Source of the DNA: Trichuris trichiura
Lineage: Eukaryota; Nematoda; Enoplea; Trichinellida; Trichuridae
Length of the DNA: 64,000 nucleotides
NCBI GenBank assembly: GCA_037903355.1
Contig: JBAJFE010000004.1
Coordinates: forward strand, 5,440,001-5,504,000
Reading direction: 5' to 3'
Part shown: in pieces, positions 20,781 to 40,427 of the stretch
How positions within the stretch are numbered: position 1 is the first letter of the stretch
Layout of the letters: each line of letters starts with the position of its first letter
Position numbers and translations under genes: made by a program
Notes under the pieces: generated by a model
The model's database searches: none
What the model was told of the DNA's origin: nothing
What the model saw: the letters and a program-made list of their open reading frames with translations, nothing else

Positions 20781-22073
20781 CTTCTTTTCTTTTTCTCTCT
20801 GTTACTGTTAGATTATGTTTGGATTTGGCTGCATGTTTCACCACTATTATTACTAAGTTCTTCATTGCATATTAACGGCGTGCGTCAAGCATCTGTAGTC
20901 TGCTTCGCTTTGTTGCTAAAGTCGCGAAGCGCTGGAAAATACATCAGACGTCCTTATTTGATTTCTTGGGATTTTGCACAGGATAAATGGTTCAACAAAC
21001 CCGAACGTTTCATTGGCCTCCTTTGGAGATGCTTTATCGAAAATAAGCACATCAGTGAGTTCCTGTTACTTTGCAAACGGATGAAGCCATATTTCATGTA
21101 GTTCGCGTTGTGGAACCTGCATTCTCGTTTCTGATGTGGTATGATTCAGACTGCAAAACGGCGCTTTGCGGAAACCGCTCACCTTTGAACTTCGAGTGCA
21201 TTTATCTGATCTGTTATTTTTACTTCGACGGCATTCTAATGAATACAAAAACGGTAGAACTCTTAAAAATCCGACGTTGACTTCTATCTCTGCTCCTTCT
21301 CGCTTTGCAAATAGCATGATTAAGTCTGCCTCTTTCTAATCAACTATTCAACTGTGTCACGGTTGCCTAGAAATTTGCGTTTGGACGCTCGTTAAATGGA
21401 ATTGAATTGTTTCAAAAAAGTATTGATAACACCGACTGTAGCATTGAGAGCTCAGTAGCTTAGACCTTTTATTAGCAAGCCACCGTATCAGAAATATTAA
21501 TGTGCAGGTTACAGTAATGGTTACGTTAGTTAAAGCAAAAGCATGAATACTACATCAGACCATATAAGTTTGACTTGGAAAGTGCTGCTTACTTTATAAA
21601 CGCAGAAAAAGCATTATTAACTGTTTAGAGAAATATTTATCGCTAAAAGACCTACAAATTCCAAAAATAATGAGAAAGTGATATGTCTTCGAGGAAGTAC
21701 TGTATTATTTATTTTTTCCGTGTCACTTCCTTGAAGGCATAGATTAATCTAGGCTTGGTACTGTGACCACTCACTTTACTGATAAAGCGCTTGACAGCAT
21801 TAATGCTACATGCTCTGGTCAATTCAGCACAACGCGTAGGAGAAGGATGAAATTTCAGGATGAGCGGACTGCTATGAAATCTGCCAGAAAGTTTTAGGAC
21901 AATTTGATCAAAGCATTCGAAACGCCGCAGCTCGAGATAGGATCAAGATTTTTCTTGAAAATGAGAACCACAAGCAGCAGTGCAACATTTCCAACGGGAA
22001 ATCAGTCTTTTACACCTGCAGCATAAAATGCAGAATTTTTAGATCCAAAAAACTGGGTTTTCTGGAGTAATCT

Positions 22074-22430
22074 TGTTGGAAGGTTGCACCTTCTAAGTCA
22101 AGCATGATGGAAATAGCTTTTATTGGTTATACAGTAAAATGGTAAAGTGATGGTAGAACGAGCTTGCGATATACGGGAGGTGACAGAGATCAGCGAGAGG
22201 GAAGGAGAGACGAACTGAGGTGAACGAGAGGGCTTTAAATAGGGAGCGTCTAGACAGCTCCCAGACGTCGTTGTTCTCACGGCCTTGGATTAACGTCATT
22301 AGACGGGTCACAGAGTGGCCAACAATGGACACTATCCATCATCGTTAATCCCGCCTTTGGTAGTGACCGACGTCCATTAACACCTCTGCTCTTATCTGTC
22401 AGACAGGTGTCTGGCGCAACAACTCCAACA
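22074..22430 (-). repeat. Solo LTR (357 bp) with 5-bp target duplication
   Basis: The ends are TGTTGGA and TCCAACA. AATCT lies immediately before (22069-22073) and immediately after (22431-22435), a perfect 5-bp target duplication. On the minus strand a TATA-like CTATTTAAAG (near 22231-22242) precedes a poly(A) signal AATAAA (22118-22123) at a sensible LTR spacing. No internal retrotransposon sequence is present, so it is a recombined solo LTR. It does not resemble the copia or BEL LTRs in this window apart from the terminal bases. Confidence 0.85.
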
Positions 22431-22449
22431 AATCTGATTTGCGAAAGCT

Positions 22450-22833
22450 TTATCGCGCGGGTGCAGCTAGCTCTAGGAGCCTCAGAATGTGGTAGTCAGC
22501 GGGCGAAAGGTTCGTTGAATGTGGTGGGTGAGGCGGAGGCTCCATGTCTAATTCGCTAATTTTTTGTAGCGTTTTTCTTACGTTATCCTGTAAGAAGATC
22601 CCGCCATGTCTGTTCGGCAATGCCGACCTTTTCTGCAAAAGTTTTTCCATGGTAGCTTCAGGCAGATGGCAATAATTGTCCAGCATGACTGATCGTCCAA
22701 CTTTGAAAAATTTGAAATGAAAAATGCAGAAGTAGGACAAAAAATAACTAGCATTGTCTTTCGCTGGTGCAAAGGCGGGTTTGGAAACTTTCCCAGTGGA
22801 CTTTGAGTCCTTGTTTTGATTTGCGCAACACAA
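22450..22833 (-). pseudogene. mariner transposase relic
   Basis: The minus-strand frame ends with GGIFLQDNVRKTLQKISELD and PPPHPPHSTNLSPADYHILR. This matches the second and third catalytic Asp regions of mariner transposases (LQHDNARPH...LPHPPYSPDLSPSDYHLF), with the PDL Asp changed to N (STNLSPADYH). Upstream, STGKVSKPAFAPAKD resembles the region before the first VWW segment. There is no intact frame and no TIRs that I can find. It belongs to a lineage different from the full-length mariner at 18508. Confidence 0.7.
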
Positions 22834-23617
22834 AATCCTCCTTCTAGACGAAGAAGCTATTCATTGAAGCGTGTTTGTACTGATAAGTAAATAGTCCGTG
22901 CTGTACTTGAATGGACTTGTTCCTTTCGGAAATAATATTTTCCCCTCCGACGCAGTATGCCGGTTTAAGTCTTCTTACTTTCTACGCACTCAAAGGTAAT
23001 CAAAAAACCGTGTTTGCTACATTGATGAAGTCATGAGTGGCCAAGCATAGGGGATTTAATCCTGCTTTTTGATAATAATGTGAAGACAATTTCTGAAATG
23101 CATTGTTTGTTTTTAGAGAAGCCTACCTATCTTTCACAAAAGGGTTCTGCAGGCAAAAGCGTTCAGTGGCAGCAGTTACCCTACGACCAGAGCAATGGAT
23201 AAGTCTTAACGATACAAGTAATTTTATTTTACTTCCAAACCTCTAAAAGCCATCCACCAATAACAAAGTTTGGCAAAATTCAATGAATCAAACTATGTTT
23301 ATTTGACTAATTCTGACGAACTGATTTTAGACTAGCTGTTATGAGTAATAGTGACTTTTACAGTTTGCATGTTAGCATAGCGAGAAATTCGCCTATTGTG
23401 TTGTTTCATTACGATGAATTTGACAGCTTTGAGCTTCCCATTTTTGGCGCTAGCTCATGTTAATTGGTAACAGTCTATGACTGTTTCAATTAAATCTTCG
23501 CTGCCTCCACTGAAGCGACCTGTTGCCATAAACTTGGTATAGCACTTGTTTACACCGCATTCCACGTTTCTATTACCAACCGAGGCATTTGGCTGAAGCC
23601 CACGAAAACATCCCGCC

Positions 23618-26600
23618 ATGGATCTGCAGCTGTACCGCTTCCTCCGTTTGGAATATGTTGTATTTTGCGCTTGTGTTATATGTTTCTTGTTTTGGGCTGG
23701 CTATTGGTCAGTGCACCTTTTGGCTATTGTTTACGGGTATACTTACTGGTGCCTACCATTCGGCGCGTGAGAAAGTATACATTTCAGCAAGGCGAAGCTT
23801 CACAAACGTCGCGTCCTAGATTTTGAACAAAATCCTTTGCCTGGCGTCAGTATAATAAAGCCCTTGGTGGGGGTTGATTTGAATTTGGCTTCCAATCTGG
23901 CCACTTTCTTCCATTTGAAGTATCCAAAGGTGAGCATCGACTTCTGTAGATCACTTTCGTTGATGTTGCTTATTCAGTACGAGATTCTGTTCTGCGTACA
24001 CGATGAACATGATTCTGCATTGCCAGTTGTTCGTTCGTTGGTCGAAAAACATCCGCAGGTCCAGACTGCCGTCTTCGTAGGAGGTTGCAAAGTTGGTCTC
24101 AACCCAAAAGTTAATAACATGATGCCAGCGTATCTAGCTGCCCAGTATGACTTCATTCTTATCTCCGATTCTGGATTAAGAAGTAAGCTGCAGTTGAATT
24201 TATTCCGCATACATTTTTGAGGTTACTTCTAAAATGCTTTCAAACCTCAGATGAACTGGTATAAATTGAAATTACTGCTGAGGATAGCGCTTCTTATGTT
24301 AACACGAAATGTTTTAGACTTTTTGAAATGTGTGCTTTTTAAAATTTCGTTTAGTTTTATTCTGTAAGCTAATGATTGTACACGCGCCTAACACGAATTG
24401 TATATATACACCTTGTTCACAGAACGTACTAGATATTAATGCAATAATCTGTTTAACATTCTGAACAGACAAGTTCCGCTGTCAACGTCTTGCTGTGTAC
24501 AAAGTGAATTTTACACTATTTATAGTGCATTGTCTTCCCTTAGTTTTTTAATTGGCTTGTTTCTTGGAGGAAAGTTTTTAAACACTGTTGATATTCCAGA
24601 TTCCGTTTTCTGAGAATTTTATATCAGTAATAATTAACATTAAATGAGGTAGATGTTCTCACGCTGTCGTCGAGAAATGGTAATCCGTCTGTTCAACACG
24701 TACCCTTGCCGCAACATCTAAGGATGTCATTAAATAAGTACTTTATTATTTTGGTGCTTACATGGATAGTAGTTAGTAACACTTAAGGGCGTGCTTAGTG
24801 AAACGACTGTTTCCCATAGCTACGAGTACGGTATTACCCCCTGTTCAATATTCGTTTCTTGAAGCTAAGCAATGCTGGGTTGAAGAGAAGTTTACGTTGC
24901 AGCGAAAAAACGAGAGAAAGGGGTGCTTTTGGAACCGACTCATTCCTTCAGCGTTTAATAGTGCTGAGTCAGCAGTGATGCGTGGTTTCAATAGTCCTTA
25001 TTGGAATGTCATTTGATTGCTTGCTGGCGAGGCGCAACTGTTCTGTCACAGCATTTAGTCTGATGAATCAAATTCCTTCAGAGATCGTTCACTGACACTT
25101 CAGTGTCTCTGTTCGAGCAAGTTTTTTGTCGTATTTATGAAGTTTTTTTTATTTTCCTAGCACGTAGTGCCTCTACTTAACTTTGTTGGGTTGAAGTCGC
25201 GTATAAATTCAGCCACATTCTCTGGCGCTGTTGAAGTCCTCATCATGTTATCCATCACTGTTCCTTGGTTGAACTTTTGTTGTCCTCTCTTTTCTTCCGA
25301 CGTTTTTCCAGCGGATAACCGTCTGGTCTGGTCTCTGTAGCACGGTTTATCCTGGCAGCGCTTCAAAAAACTTGGGCATTTTAAAAAATGGGTGGTTCAT
25401 TTTGATCGCTCAGCTCCTCTGCTATACTTGAATTCATTCGCTGCGAGAACATCAAGAGAAGGTGGCGTAGGTGCAGTGGAGGTCATTTTGAGTAAACACT
25501 CTCTTTCCAGCTTGACTTTAGGTGCATTTTGACAAAAAAATCGAACAATTGTTGCTCACAGCAAAAGCATTTTTAAGTTCATTACGATGGCCAAGAATTT
25601 TGATTTTTTTCCACGGGGCTTCACAGTAAGGCAGTACTAGTGCATAGGTTTAAGGATAGCGATATGCTATGCATTCATTGACCTCCGACGTTAATGTGCA
25701 ACAATTCTCTTCCTGACAGCTCGGCGGGTAATGTTCCCTTCTATATACGCTCAGGTCATTGCTGAGGTTTTATTGATGTTGTCCATATCCGTTGGGTCCA
25801 TTTGTGTTTCGGCCTGAATGCAAACACCGGAACAGTTGAAACGAACAGTTATGTTCGACCATAGTTTAGTTATGTCAATTCCTTGATTACGGTTGTATGT
25901 CAAATTATGGTGGATGTACAAAGTCTCTTTAATCTGACCCAAATTTAGATTACTTTTATAGCACAGAACTTTTGCTTGTAGAGTCTGCTTGCAGTGGGTC
26001 ACATGCTGCACCACAGCGGTTGCCTGCAACGCCCTTTCCATGGCAATAAGGGGGTTCAGGATTGGAGACTTTTCGTGATTTGTGACAGGGTCACCATTGT
26101 TTATGCCGTGTTTAGCATTATTGTGACCGATCAACTGTTTCCAAAAGTTCGTAGAATCTGCGCTCCACAGTGTTGCCTGTTTCTCGAATATAAACTACCG
26201 AACAGGCACATCCAACTGCATAGGTCACCCGTAAAAAATAATTTAGTTTTTTTGTGAATCTTCATCCCTGTGCTCACCACTTTATTTAGTTTTACTACTT
26301 TGCAGCCTAGATCTGAGCGTCTATTTATCATTCATTGCATATATGACCGAGCATTCCGTTCTTGTGAGCGTGTTGAAGCAGTCACCATTGTTTTTAATTC
26401 CTTACTTTCTTTAAACGTTCCAATTTTGCTTAGTGAAAGAATACGCTCTTGCCGACATGATGTACGCCATGAAAAGTGACGTGGCCGTTGTTACTCAACT
26501 CCCTTTTACTTGTGACCGTCATGGTTTCGCTGCCAATTTGGAAAAGGTCAGCTTTTCTGTCGCCATTAATGAAGCGCGCTTTTTAAAAGTAGTTTAACCT

Positions 26601-27391
26601 ATTTTACAGGTCTACTTTGGCACAGCTCATGCTCGTATATATCTTATTGCTCATGCAGTGGGCATTGTGTGTAGTACTGGTATGTCATCGTTGCTTCGAA
26701 AAAGTGTTCTGGACGAGGCCGGTGGAATGCAAGCCTTTGGTCGTTACATTGCTGAAGACTACTTTTTTGCAGCTAATGCTAAGTCCAGGTAGTAGTACGA
26801 CCGCTTTATTGTTGTTCGCCATGTCATTGTTTAGAGGTTGGAAGTGTGCTCTGAGCAGCCAACCAGCTTTGCAGAATTCTGGCGACTGTTCTGTAATAGC
26901 TTTTCAAAATCGTTTATCTAGGTTTGTTCAGCAGCCTGCGCATTGGTTCGTGCGAAATATTTAAATTTACGTTTCTAGATGGGCTCGGTTACGTATAGCG
27001 ATGCTGCCATGTACGGCTTTTTTAGAACCGTTTCAAGAATGTCTAGTGTTAGGCATTCTTGCAGCATTGGCATCAAGTTTTTTGTTCCAGTGGAATCCAA
27101 TTGTTTTTTTCGGGGCGCACACACTTGCTTGGCTTGTTTTTGACTACATTTTACTTAACATTATTCAGGTTGGCTGCATCTATTGAAACTAAGTACAACC
27201 GAGTCATTAATTTTTGTTTATAGGACTCTTGTCTTACCTGTGGGAAGCTTGATCTACTGGTAGCGTGGTTCTATCGTGAGTTGACAGCGCCCTTCGTTTT
27301 TCTTCGAGCTATCCTAAACCAGGATATTCACTGGAGGACGGCTACTTTTCGTCTCAACTGGGGTGGCGTTGCTGAAATGGTTGAAACGTGA
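23618..27391 (+). CDS. UGCG: Ceramide glucosyltransferase (GT21 family), 8 exons, 400 aa
   Basis: It transfers glucose from UDP-glucose to ceramide on the cytosolic Golgi face, the first step to glycosphingolipids. Exons: 23618-23736, 23788-23929, 23978-24182, 26434-26546, 26610-26788, 26835-26921, 26979-27168, 27224-27391; total 1203 nt, and the human protein is 394 aa. Seen: an N-terminal membrane segment ([17 protein letters not shown]), [21 protein letters not shown] (D1), [25 protein letters not shown] (D2), AEDYFFA (D3), the QxxRW motif split over two exons (QNRLSR/W), and two C-terminal membrane segments. The vertebrate VHGLP has become VTQLP. Most introns are 46-63 nt; intron 3 is 2.25 kb and holds a Penelope-like fragment. 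The C. elegans counterparts are the cgt genes. Confidence 0.96.
25751..26260 (-). pseudogene. Penelope-like element GIY-YIG endonuclease relic (in intron 3 of UGCG)
   Basis: On the minus strand, one frame gives [20 protein letters not shown], matching the C..xxYIGETGRTLxxRxxEH core of GIY-YIG nucleases. A frameshift later comes [14 protein letters not shown] and then [20 protein letters not shown] followed by ITKLWSNI, the typical last segment of Penelope-like proteins (KEALHI...TLNRDxGxxLSxxW). Stops and a frameshift show that it is dead. It is antisense to UGCG and confined to the intron. Confidence 0.7.
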
Positions 27392-30300
27392 CTTAAAAAA
27401 CAGTTTGGCAAATTGCCCAATTATCTGTTTGCCTACACGGTTATTAGTTGAACTGCAGATCGTGCTTACTTCATGTTAAACGCTTCCCAGTTTATGACGG
27501 TACCTCGTCGATGCGGACCAGCGTTACATTATAGACGGATAACACTAGCTGCCTGTTTAATTTTCTTCTATCTCTTTTTCGTCAAATGTGGCCAGGGTAA
27601 ATTTGTAAATGCTTTTGCCACTGTGCGAACTGATTACTGATATTTGTGTCACTTAATTTTTCGTAGTCTCTTTTTATCCTCTTTTGTTCGCTCAACCACT
27701 ACTCGGCAAGATTTTTCCTATTTTGGGTACCATTATCGGTAGTTATTAATCCTGCATCGAGCTCTGTCAACTTTTTTCTATATACACATTTTGAGTAACG
27801 GAAATCTGTCAATATACGAGAAATGGTTTCGCTGGTGGACCTATTGCGGCAATTCTCTCTTTGAGTGAATTCCGTGGTAGCCTGACAAAATAAATAAGGT
27901 TCCCACGAGTAAATTGTCTGTTATTGTTTTTCGTAGCGAACCAATTTCGACGCGTGCGCGTAGCTTGTTTCAGTCCATTCTTAATGATTGGGGGCACGGA
28001 GTTTTTAGGATACATTTTCTGATTTCGACACTGAAAAATAATTGTCCAGGTAATTCTGCGAAAGTATGAAAACTGGCGTCCGTCCGTGCGCTATCTGAGC
28101 TTATGTCCACGTTAAACTTGTTCGTGTTCGAGTTTTTACTTGAAAGGGCAGCCAAACATGACATGCAAACTTGCTCGGTCGTTGCTTAGACTTTACGGCC
28201 GTTACGAAAGGCTACAGTTCTAAATACTGTATACTTTCTCCAAATCTGTCTCTACAGTGGCGCTGCGAACGCGCAATCGGTAGTTAACTTATTTTGATCT
28301 ACTCGCCCTGTGAATAATTCTTCGTTCTGGCAGCGCGCAAAAGACAGCGAACATGATTTAGAAATGCCTCTGCAAGCGAGCTAAAGGTTGTGAACAAACG
28401 TACAGGCAGACTTTCCTTATTTTTTTATACGAAAGATCAATAGGCAAGACGAAAAGCGTAGGCTGAACGCAGTCTAATCTGCTTCTTGCACAAAAGATTT
28501 GGTTACACGAACAATTTCTTATCTTTGGAAGCTCCGAGCTCATTTACGCGATGCGGCGGGCCTACCGTACTTGAACGAGAAAATGTATTATTATGTATTG
28601 ACATCAGTACTTGCATAACTGAAGTATGGAACATTCCGCTCGTGAAAACTCTTTTTAAGCGAAGCTTTCAGGAATCTGCTGTTTCTGTCTTTAGCGTAAA
28701 TGTAAAGCCAAGTTAAAGTGCAGCTTTCAGATTGAGTAGACCGCGTCATCAGTGTTGGATTTGACGAATCCTGTCGCTACAGCTTCTACCTTAACGAAAG
28801 ACTAGGCTAGCATGATTTTTCCATGAAAATTTGTATATCCCTTACAAAATATGCCATGCTTAAACGAAGGTTTCCATTTTGTTCTTTGAAGCTGATAGCA
28901 AAGTAAAACAGCACACAATCGCACTGCGCTCAAGCTGCAGCACCCAACGCTCTCACCAAACACGGTTCTGTGCTCTAAAAAAAGCGCCCCCAAGTTGCGC
29001 TTATCTGTTCCCTTTTTCTCGCTGGAAAATATGATTACGTTTTGCTCGGGTGCGATAAGCTGTCATGTGGCGTACGTTGCCGACCAGGACTCCCAGGGAG
29101 ACCGATTAGCTTGCTACAATACTGAAATAGGCAAGCGATCGCTGTTTATGCTTTCAGTGAATCACTGTTCTCTGGCATGGGAATGTTCACAGAGGCCGTT
29201 GCAAGTTTGTATTCTCCCCACGTGCACACAGCTTGACAATGCTGAACCCTGCCTTTGCAGTGCATTGTTATTCCATCATCCATTTATGAATTATGAGCAC
29301 AATGCAGGAGGAGTGAACTTTGGTGCCATGGTTTGGTATATCGTGTATTTTTGCTTTTATATTTTGAAATGGAATCTGTTGGCACAGCTAGTTCTTGAAC
29401 TATTTTAGGAATAACATTATCATGGTCTTGAAGCTTTCTTTCAGCATCACTTTCTCGGAAACAAACCGTTTCAATGCATACTTATTGAAACGGACAACGC
29501 AGCGATAACTAGTAAAAAAAAATTGTGCCTTTGATCGACTGTTTGAACGTTTTACTAGCTCAGAACTGCGAAATGACAAATCGCAGAGTGTCGGATTATA
29601 ACAAATCTGAATGGTCACAGTCCCAAATGATTCAAATTCTGCATATGAAAGTCCAAAGCTAAAAAAGATAAGACAGCAGCAAACGTTTTTCAATTAAGAC
29701 TTCTCACAGCACTGCCGTTCTCTGACCACTGAACAATATACTTCACCTATATAGACGTGGGAAACAGCAACAAGGGCTTATTAGCAATAAAACACAAGGA
29801 TACTGACGCGTTAACGCATGTCACCAGCGAGAAAGATGCAGACAGGTTTATGCAAGCAAGCAATTTTTCATAGCAAATGTGGTCACTGTTGCACACTTTG
29901 AAATTTATGAATTTTCGAAATTCATGTATTCTGGCGATAGTTTACAATTTCTGACCGCAATGCTCTTCTAAAACATTGAGACAATAAAACTTTCAAATAC
30001 TTGAGAACTGCAAGCATCAACACCAGACGCCACCAAACAGCCATCCGTGCCCGCCGCCGTTAGTTGATGGTTAGCCTGGTGCGTCATAGGAAATTTTGTA
30101 TAGCAGCCTAACCTTACAGCATAGTACCTCCATCACTTACGGCGATTAAGCTGATCGACAGGAAGTGTATTCTTCACAAAAAAGCGATGTTCTGCTGAAT
30201 GGCTATTGTGAACGTTTCGTGCATCATTCTTTGCTTTTCCTACAGTAGCCTTTTTTAAATTCGCTCATCACGTTTATAAGCTGATCTTGAATTTCAACAT

Positions 30301-30456
30301 GAAGATATTTTTGGAGCTTTCTACTTGGAAACCATAATGCAACCTCTAACCGGTAAACGTGATTGTAATGTTAAAAACTGTAAAGAATTCTGTTCGGCAT
30401 TAAAAGATGTAAAACTACAACCCGCTGGTCTCATTGTTAGTAGGGACTTGGTCCGC

Positions 30457-30502
30457 TTGCCGAACGGTCATGTGTCCGTCGGGTCAGTTGCCGAACGGTC
30501 AT
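30457..30502 (+). repeat. Two tandem 15-bp units, 31-bp period
   Basis: TTGCCGAACGGTCAT occurs at 30457-30471 and 30488-30502. It lies just left of the inverted repeat at 30524 and is probably part of the same mobile fragment. Confidence 0.7.
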
Positions 30503-30523
30503 TTGCCTGAGCGATTACTTGGC

Positions 30524-30560
30524 CGAAGGATTAAGCATGCAAAAACTTCCGTTTAACGAA
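30524..30560. repeat. Left copy of a 37-bp inverted repeat flanking aPKC exons 1-2
   Basis: It starts CGAAGGATTAAGCATGCAA and ends CGTTTAACGAA. Its reverse complement is at 32441-32477 with one mismatch in 37. The two copies enclose 1.88 kb including the first two aPKC coding exons. They may be two independent MITE fragments rather than ends of one element. Confidence 0.75.
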
Positions 30561-31801
30561 ATTTGAATAACATGACGCGCTAGCATTTTCATGATGAGAC
30601 TATTTATTACGAGAATACGAAAATGCAAGCCTGTGCACGCAAGAGTAACACCTATAACTGGTGTAGAACAAAATACGTTATAAGCGTACTTATGTAAGCA
30701 GATTGTAGGCTATTGCGCCCAGGTAGTCCATAATTGCAGGGTGACCTACTCCATCATTGATTATTTCCACAAGTTTTTCTTCCCTGCGAATACGACCCTG
30801 CCTTCTTTCAGTCGTTTTCTCTCCTCGTCGGATTTATTCGCATTGGTTTCCAACGGTCCGCTGCTCACTTCGAATTTTGCCTGAATTCGGTGCACGCCGA
30901 CATGAGCTCAACCGATTAAGTTTTCCCGTCTGCTGTGCCATGCCTCCTCATTATTTTGGGTACGCAGCGGTACACGGGCCATAAATTCGGCGGAAACATC
31001 GGTAGCGACCGTACGCATGTACCATTGCGTAGCCTTCTCCTTACCTTACCCCTTACGAAAGTTGCATCGAACTATTCTGACGGTTTAGCGGTTTCAACTG
31101 ATGTACTCTCCTCTATCAGACGGTGATGGAAACAAACAGCCTACTCGTTTAACCGCTGTTAATGCTTTCCCCTGTAGGCGAACATTTTATTAGGTACTGC
31201 TCGCCTGAAAAATCGGCTTGAGTTCAGTCAGCACAGCATGGATCCTTTTTACAATTGTCAAAGGAGCGGCTTTCATGCGAAGCTTAGCCCCCCGAGAGCG
31301 AACTAATAGGATTTGCAATAATCGTGGCAGCTTCACCAATTAAATTGTTTTTAGCATTAAAGCAGAATAGAAATTTTGAACGTCCCTTCTATACAACGGG
31401 AGGATAATCAGCACTGCGAATTCGGTTGCATTTTGATATTTTGAATCGCATTTTTGTCATTAAGGTACCTGCGAATCGATTAGGCAAGTACCGCCGTCCC
31501 TTGTGGCGTGCTCACGGTTTCTAAACGGCTTGTGTAGAGTCACGTTCATCGTGGCTTTCGAAGTTACTTGGCTTGTTCGGCTTTTACATCAAATTAATAT
31601 GAAAACTGGATTTGTTTAATTGATAGTGTAAGTTTCACTTTGTTTCCTGGGTAAATAACGTTGGGTTTCAAGTCGCTCTACCTTATTTTGACAGCGTTTG
31701 TTTTTTAAGCGTCTTAACAAACGGTGTAGTCGTTTCCGAACTTGCAAAAATGTGAGTCATTTTTTAGTGCGACCATCGCCTTTCTGCTTTCACCCACTTA
31801 A

Positions 31802-39201
<7,400 letters not shown>

Positions 39202-39462
39202 GAGCTGCCTTTTCTGCGTCTGTCACAACCGTTTATCCTTTGCACCGGTATCTTCACTTGCTCTGGGGCACATTTTTACCGCTCATCATACAGCGTATTT
39301 AAGCTGAGTCTTACTATTGTGAAGATGTATTTTATCATTCTTTTTTGCATCAGCAGTGAAGCAACCATCTTGTTAAGCAATATTTAGCTCAACGACTTTT
39401 AGGTGCTCTCCGTGTATACATATATCTAGGCGCGATTTAGGCTTGTTGTAGGTTTTCATGGC

Positions 39463-39468
39463 AATAAA
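39463..39468 (+). terminator. Probable poly(A) signal of aPKC
   Basis: AATAAA lies 262 nt after the aPKC stop codon, followed by a T-rich stretch (CGTATTTTATC). It is the first perfect hexamer that I see downstream. Confidence 0.5.
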
Positions 39469-39857
39469 CGTATTTTATCAATCATGCAAATTCGATGGCT
39501 TTTTAGGCTGCCAAAATAGACTTCTTACCTCATGCTCAAGCTTTCTAATGCAGGTGTATTTAGCAATTCCTACGAATCACTAAATAAATTTTTATTTCTA
39601 CGGTAGCACTCGTTCCAAAAAGTTACGTACTCGAAGTACTAAAGCTTGATATTTCCCCAAAGGTGCAAATTGAAAGGCTGGAGCAGTTTTCCCTCTGAAT
39701 CCTGTCTGTTGGTTGTCTCTAAGAACTAAGAGCCTTGACGAAATACCATCCACATCAGAAGGCGCGTCGTTCTAATGAACGTTCGAAGTATGTTACAAGC
39801 TTTGTGTGGTAGACACTGGTTCACTGTCCTTTGGGAGTTCTATTACTTAATAGCCAA

Positions 39858-40157
39858 TTTTGGCTTCTTTTTGTACGGATTTTCTATGTCCCGTTGAAAA
39901 ACTTTTATTAATAAACTGTCCGTAGCTTTCGGGTCCAAACTTGACCCGTCACAGCGGTCTAAGGATTCAACGGGAATAGGATGATTGACATAATGATTCA
40001 TACGTCAATCCTTAGACCGCTGATGACGGGTCAAGTTCGGACCCGAAAGCTACGGACAGTTTATTAATAAAAGTTTTTCAACGGGACATAGAAAATCCGT
40101 ACAAAAAGAAGCCAAAAAATGAAATTATTTGGTCCCGTACGAAGACATTATATCTTC
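39858..40157. mobile_element. Foldback element, copy 1 (300 bp)
   Basis: Two arms of about 110 bp pair almost perfectly: the left arm contains CCGTAGCTTTCGGGTCC and AGCGGTCTAAGGATT, the right arm their reverse complements. The loop is about 40 bp. A right-hand tail (GGTCCCGTACGAAGAC) has no counterpart on the left. AATAGCCAA directly flanks both sides (39849-39857, 40158-40166), a plausible 9-bp target duplication. It is related to the copy at 52618-52896. Confidence 0.8.
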
Positions 40158-40347
40158 AATAGCCAATGTTTTAGAAAACGGGATTTTTCCAACAGGTTGG
40201 CACGTTTTCCGTCTTTTCAGCTGAGACGGTGCAGTTCGACATAACGCCCCACCACCAAATTATAAATAATCAACAGATCACTGGGCAATCACGGCAAAAG
40301 GGAAAGCGTCAGACGCGTATCTTTTAAATATCCAGGTTTTGATTTGT

Positions 40348-40427
40348 AAAAACTTTTTTACGGTTTTACCCCGTTTTTTCACGTAAACGTTATGTGAAAA
40401 AAAGGTTAAAACCGTAAAAACGTTTTT
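40348..40427. repeat. 80-bp A/T-rich palindrome
   Basis: The left arm AAAAACTTTTTTACGGTTTT pairs with AAAACCGTAAAAACGTTTTT on the right; the stem continues through runs of T and A to a 4-bp loop. No flanking duplication seen. Origin unknown. Confidence 0.65.

Larger units (their letters stand above)
19802..23617. other. Intergenic stretch with repeats only
   Basis: Between the mariner and the ceramide glucosyltransferase gene I recognise no cellular gene. The stretch holds a 103-bp CAGT-ended MITE, a TA microsatellite, a solo LTR and a mariner relic, all listed separately. Remaining open frames are short and unlike any family I know. Confidence 0.55.
27392..31801. other. Intergenic stretch between UGCG and aPKC
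   Basis: No gene recognised on either strand. The first few hundred bases are the probable UGCG 3' UTR; AATAAATAA at about 27889 is a possible poly(A) signal. The only structure I can support is the repeat cluster at 30457-30560. Open frames up to ~137 codons exist but have no start-codon support, domains or recognisable motifs. Confidence 0.5.

Noticed and set aside
24798..25016. 72-codon plus-strand frame in the UGCG intron
   Set aside because: No homology and not bounded by splice sites consistent with the UGCG phases.
25157..25366. 69-codon minus-strand frame in the UGCG intron
   Set aside because: Low complexity and charged, with no family match; not linked to the Penelope-like relic by position or frame.
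28995..29408. 137-codon open frame on the plus strand
   Set aside because: It lacks a proper ATG start, has no motif I recognise and no splice context; it looks like chance openness.
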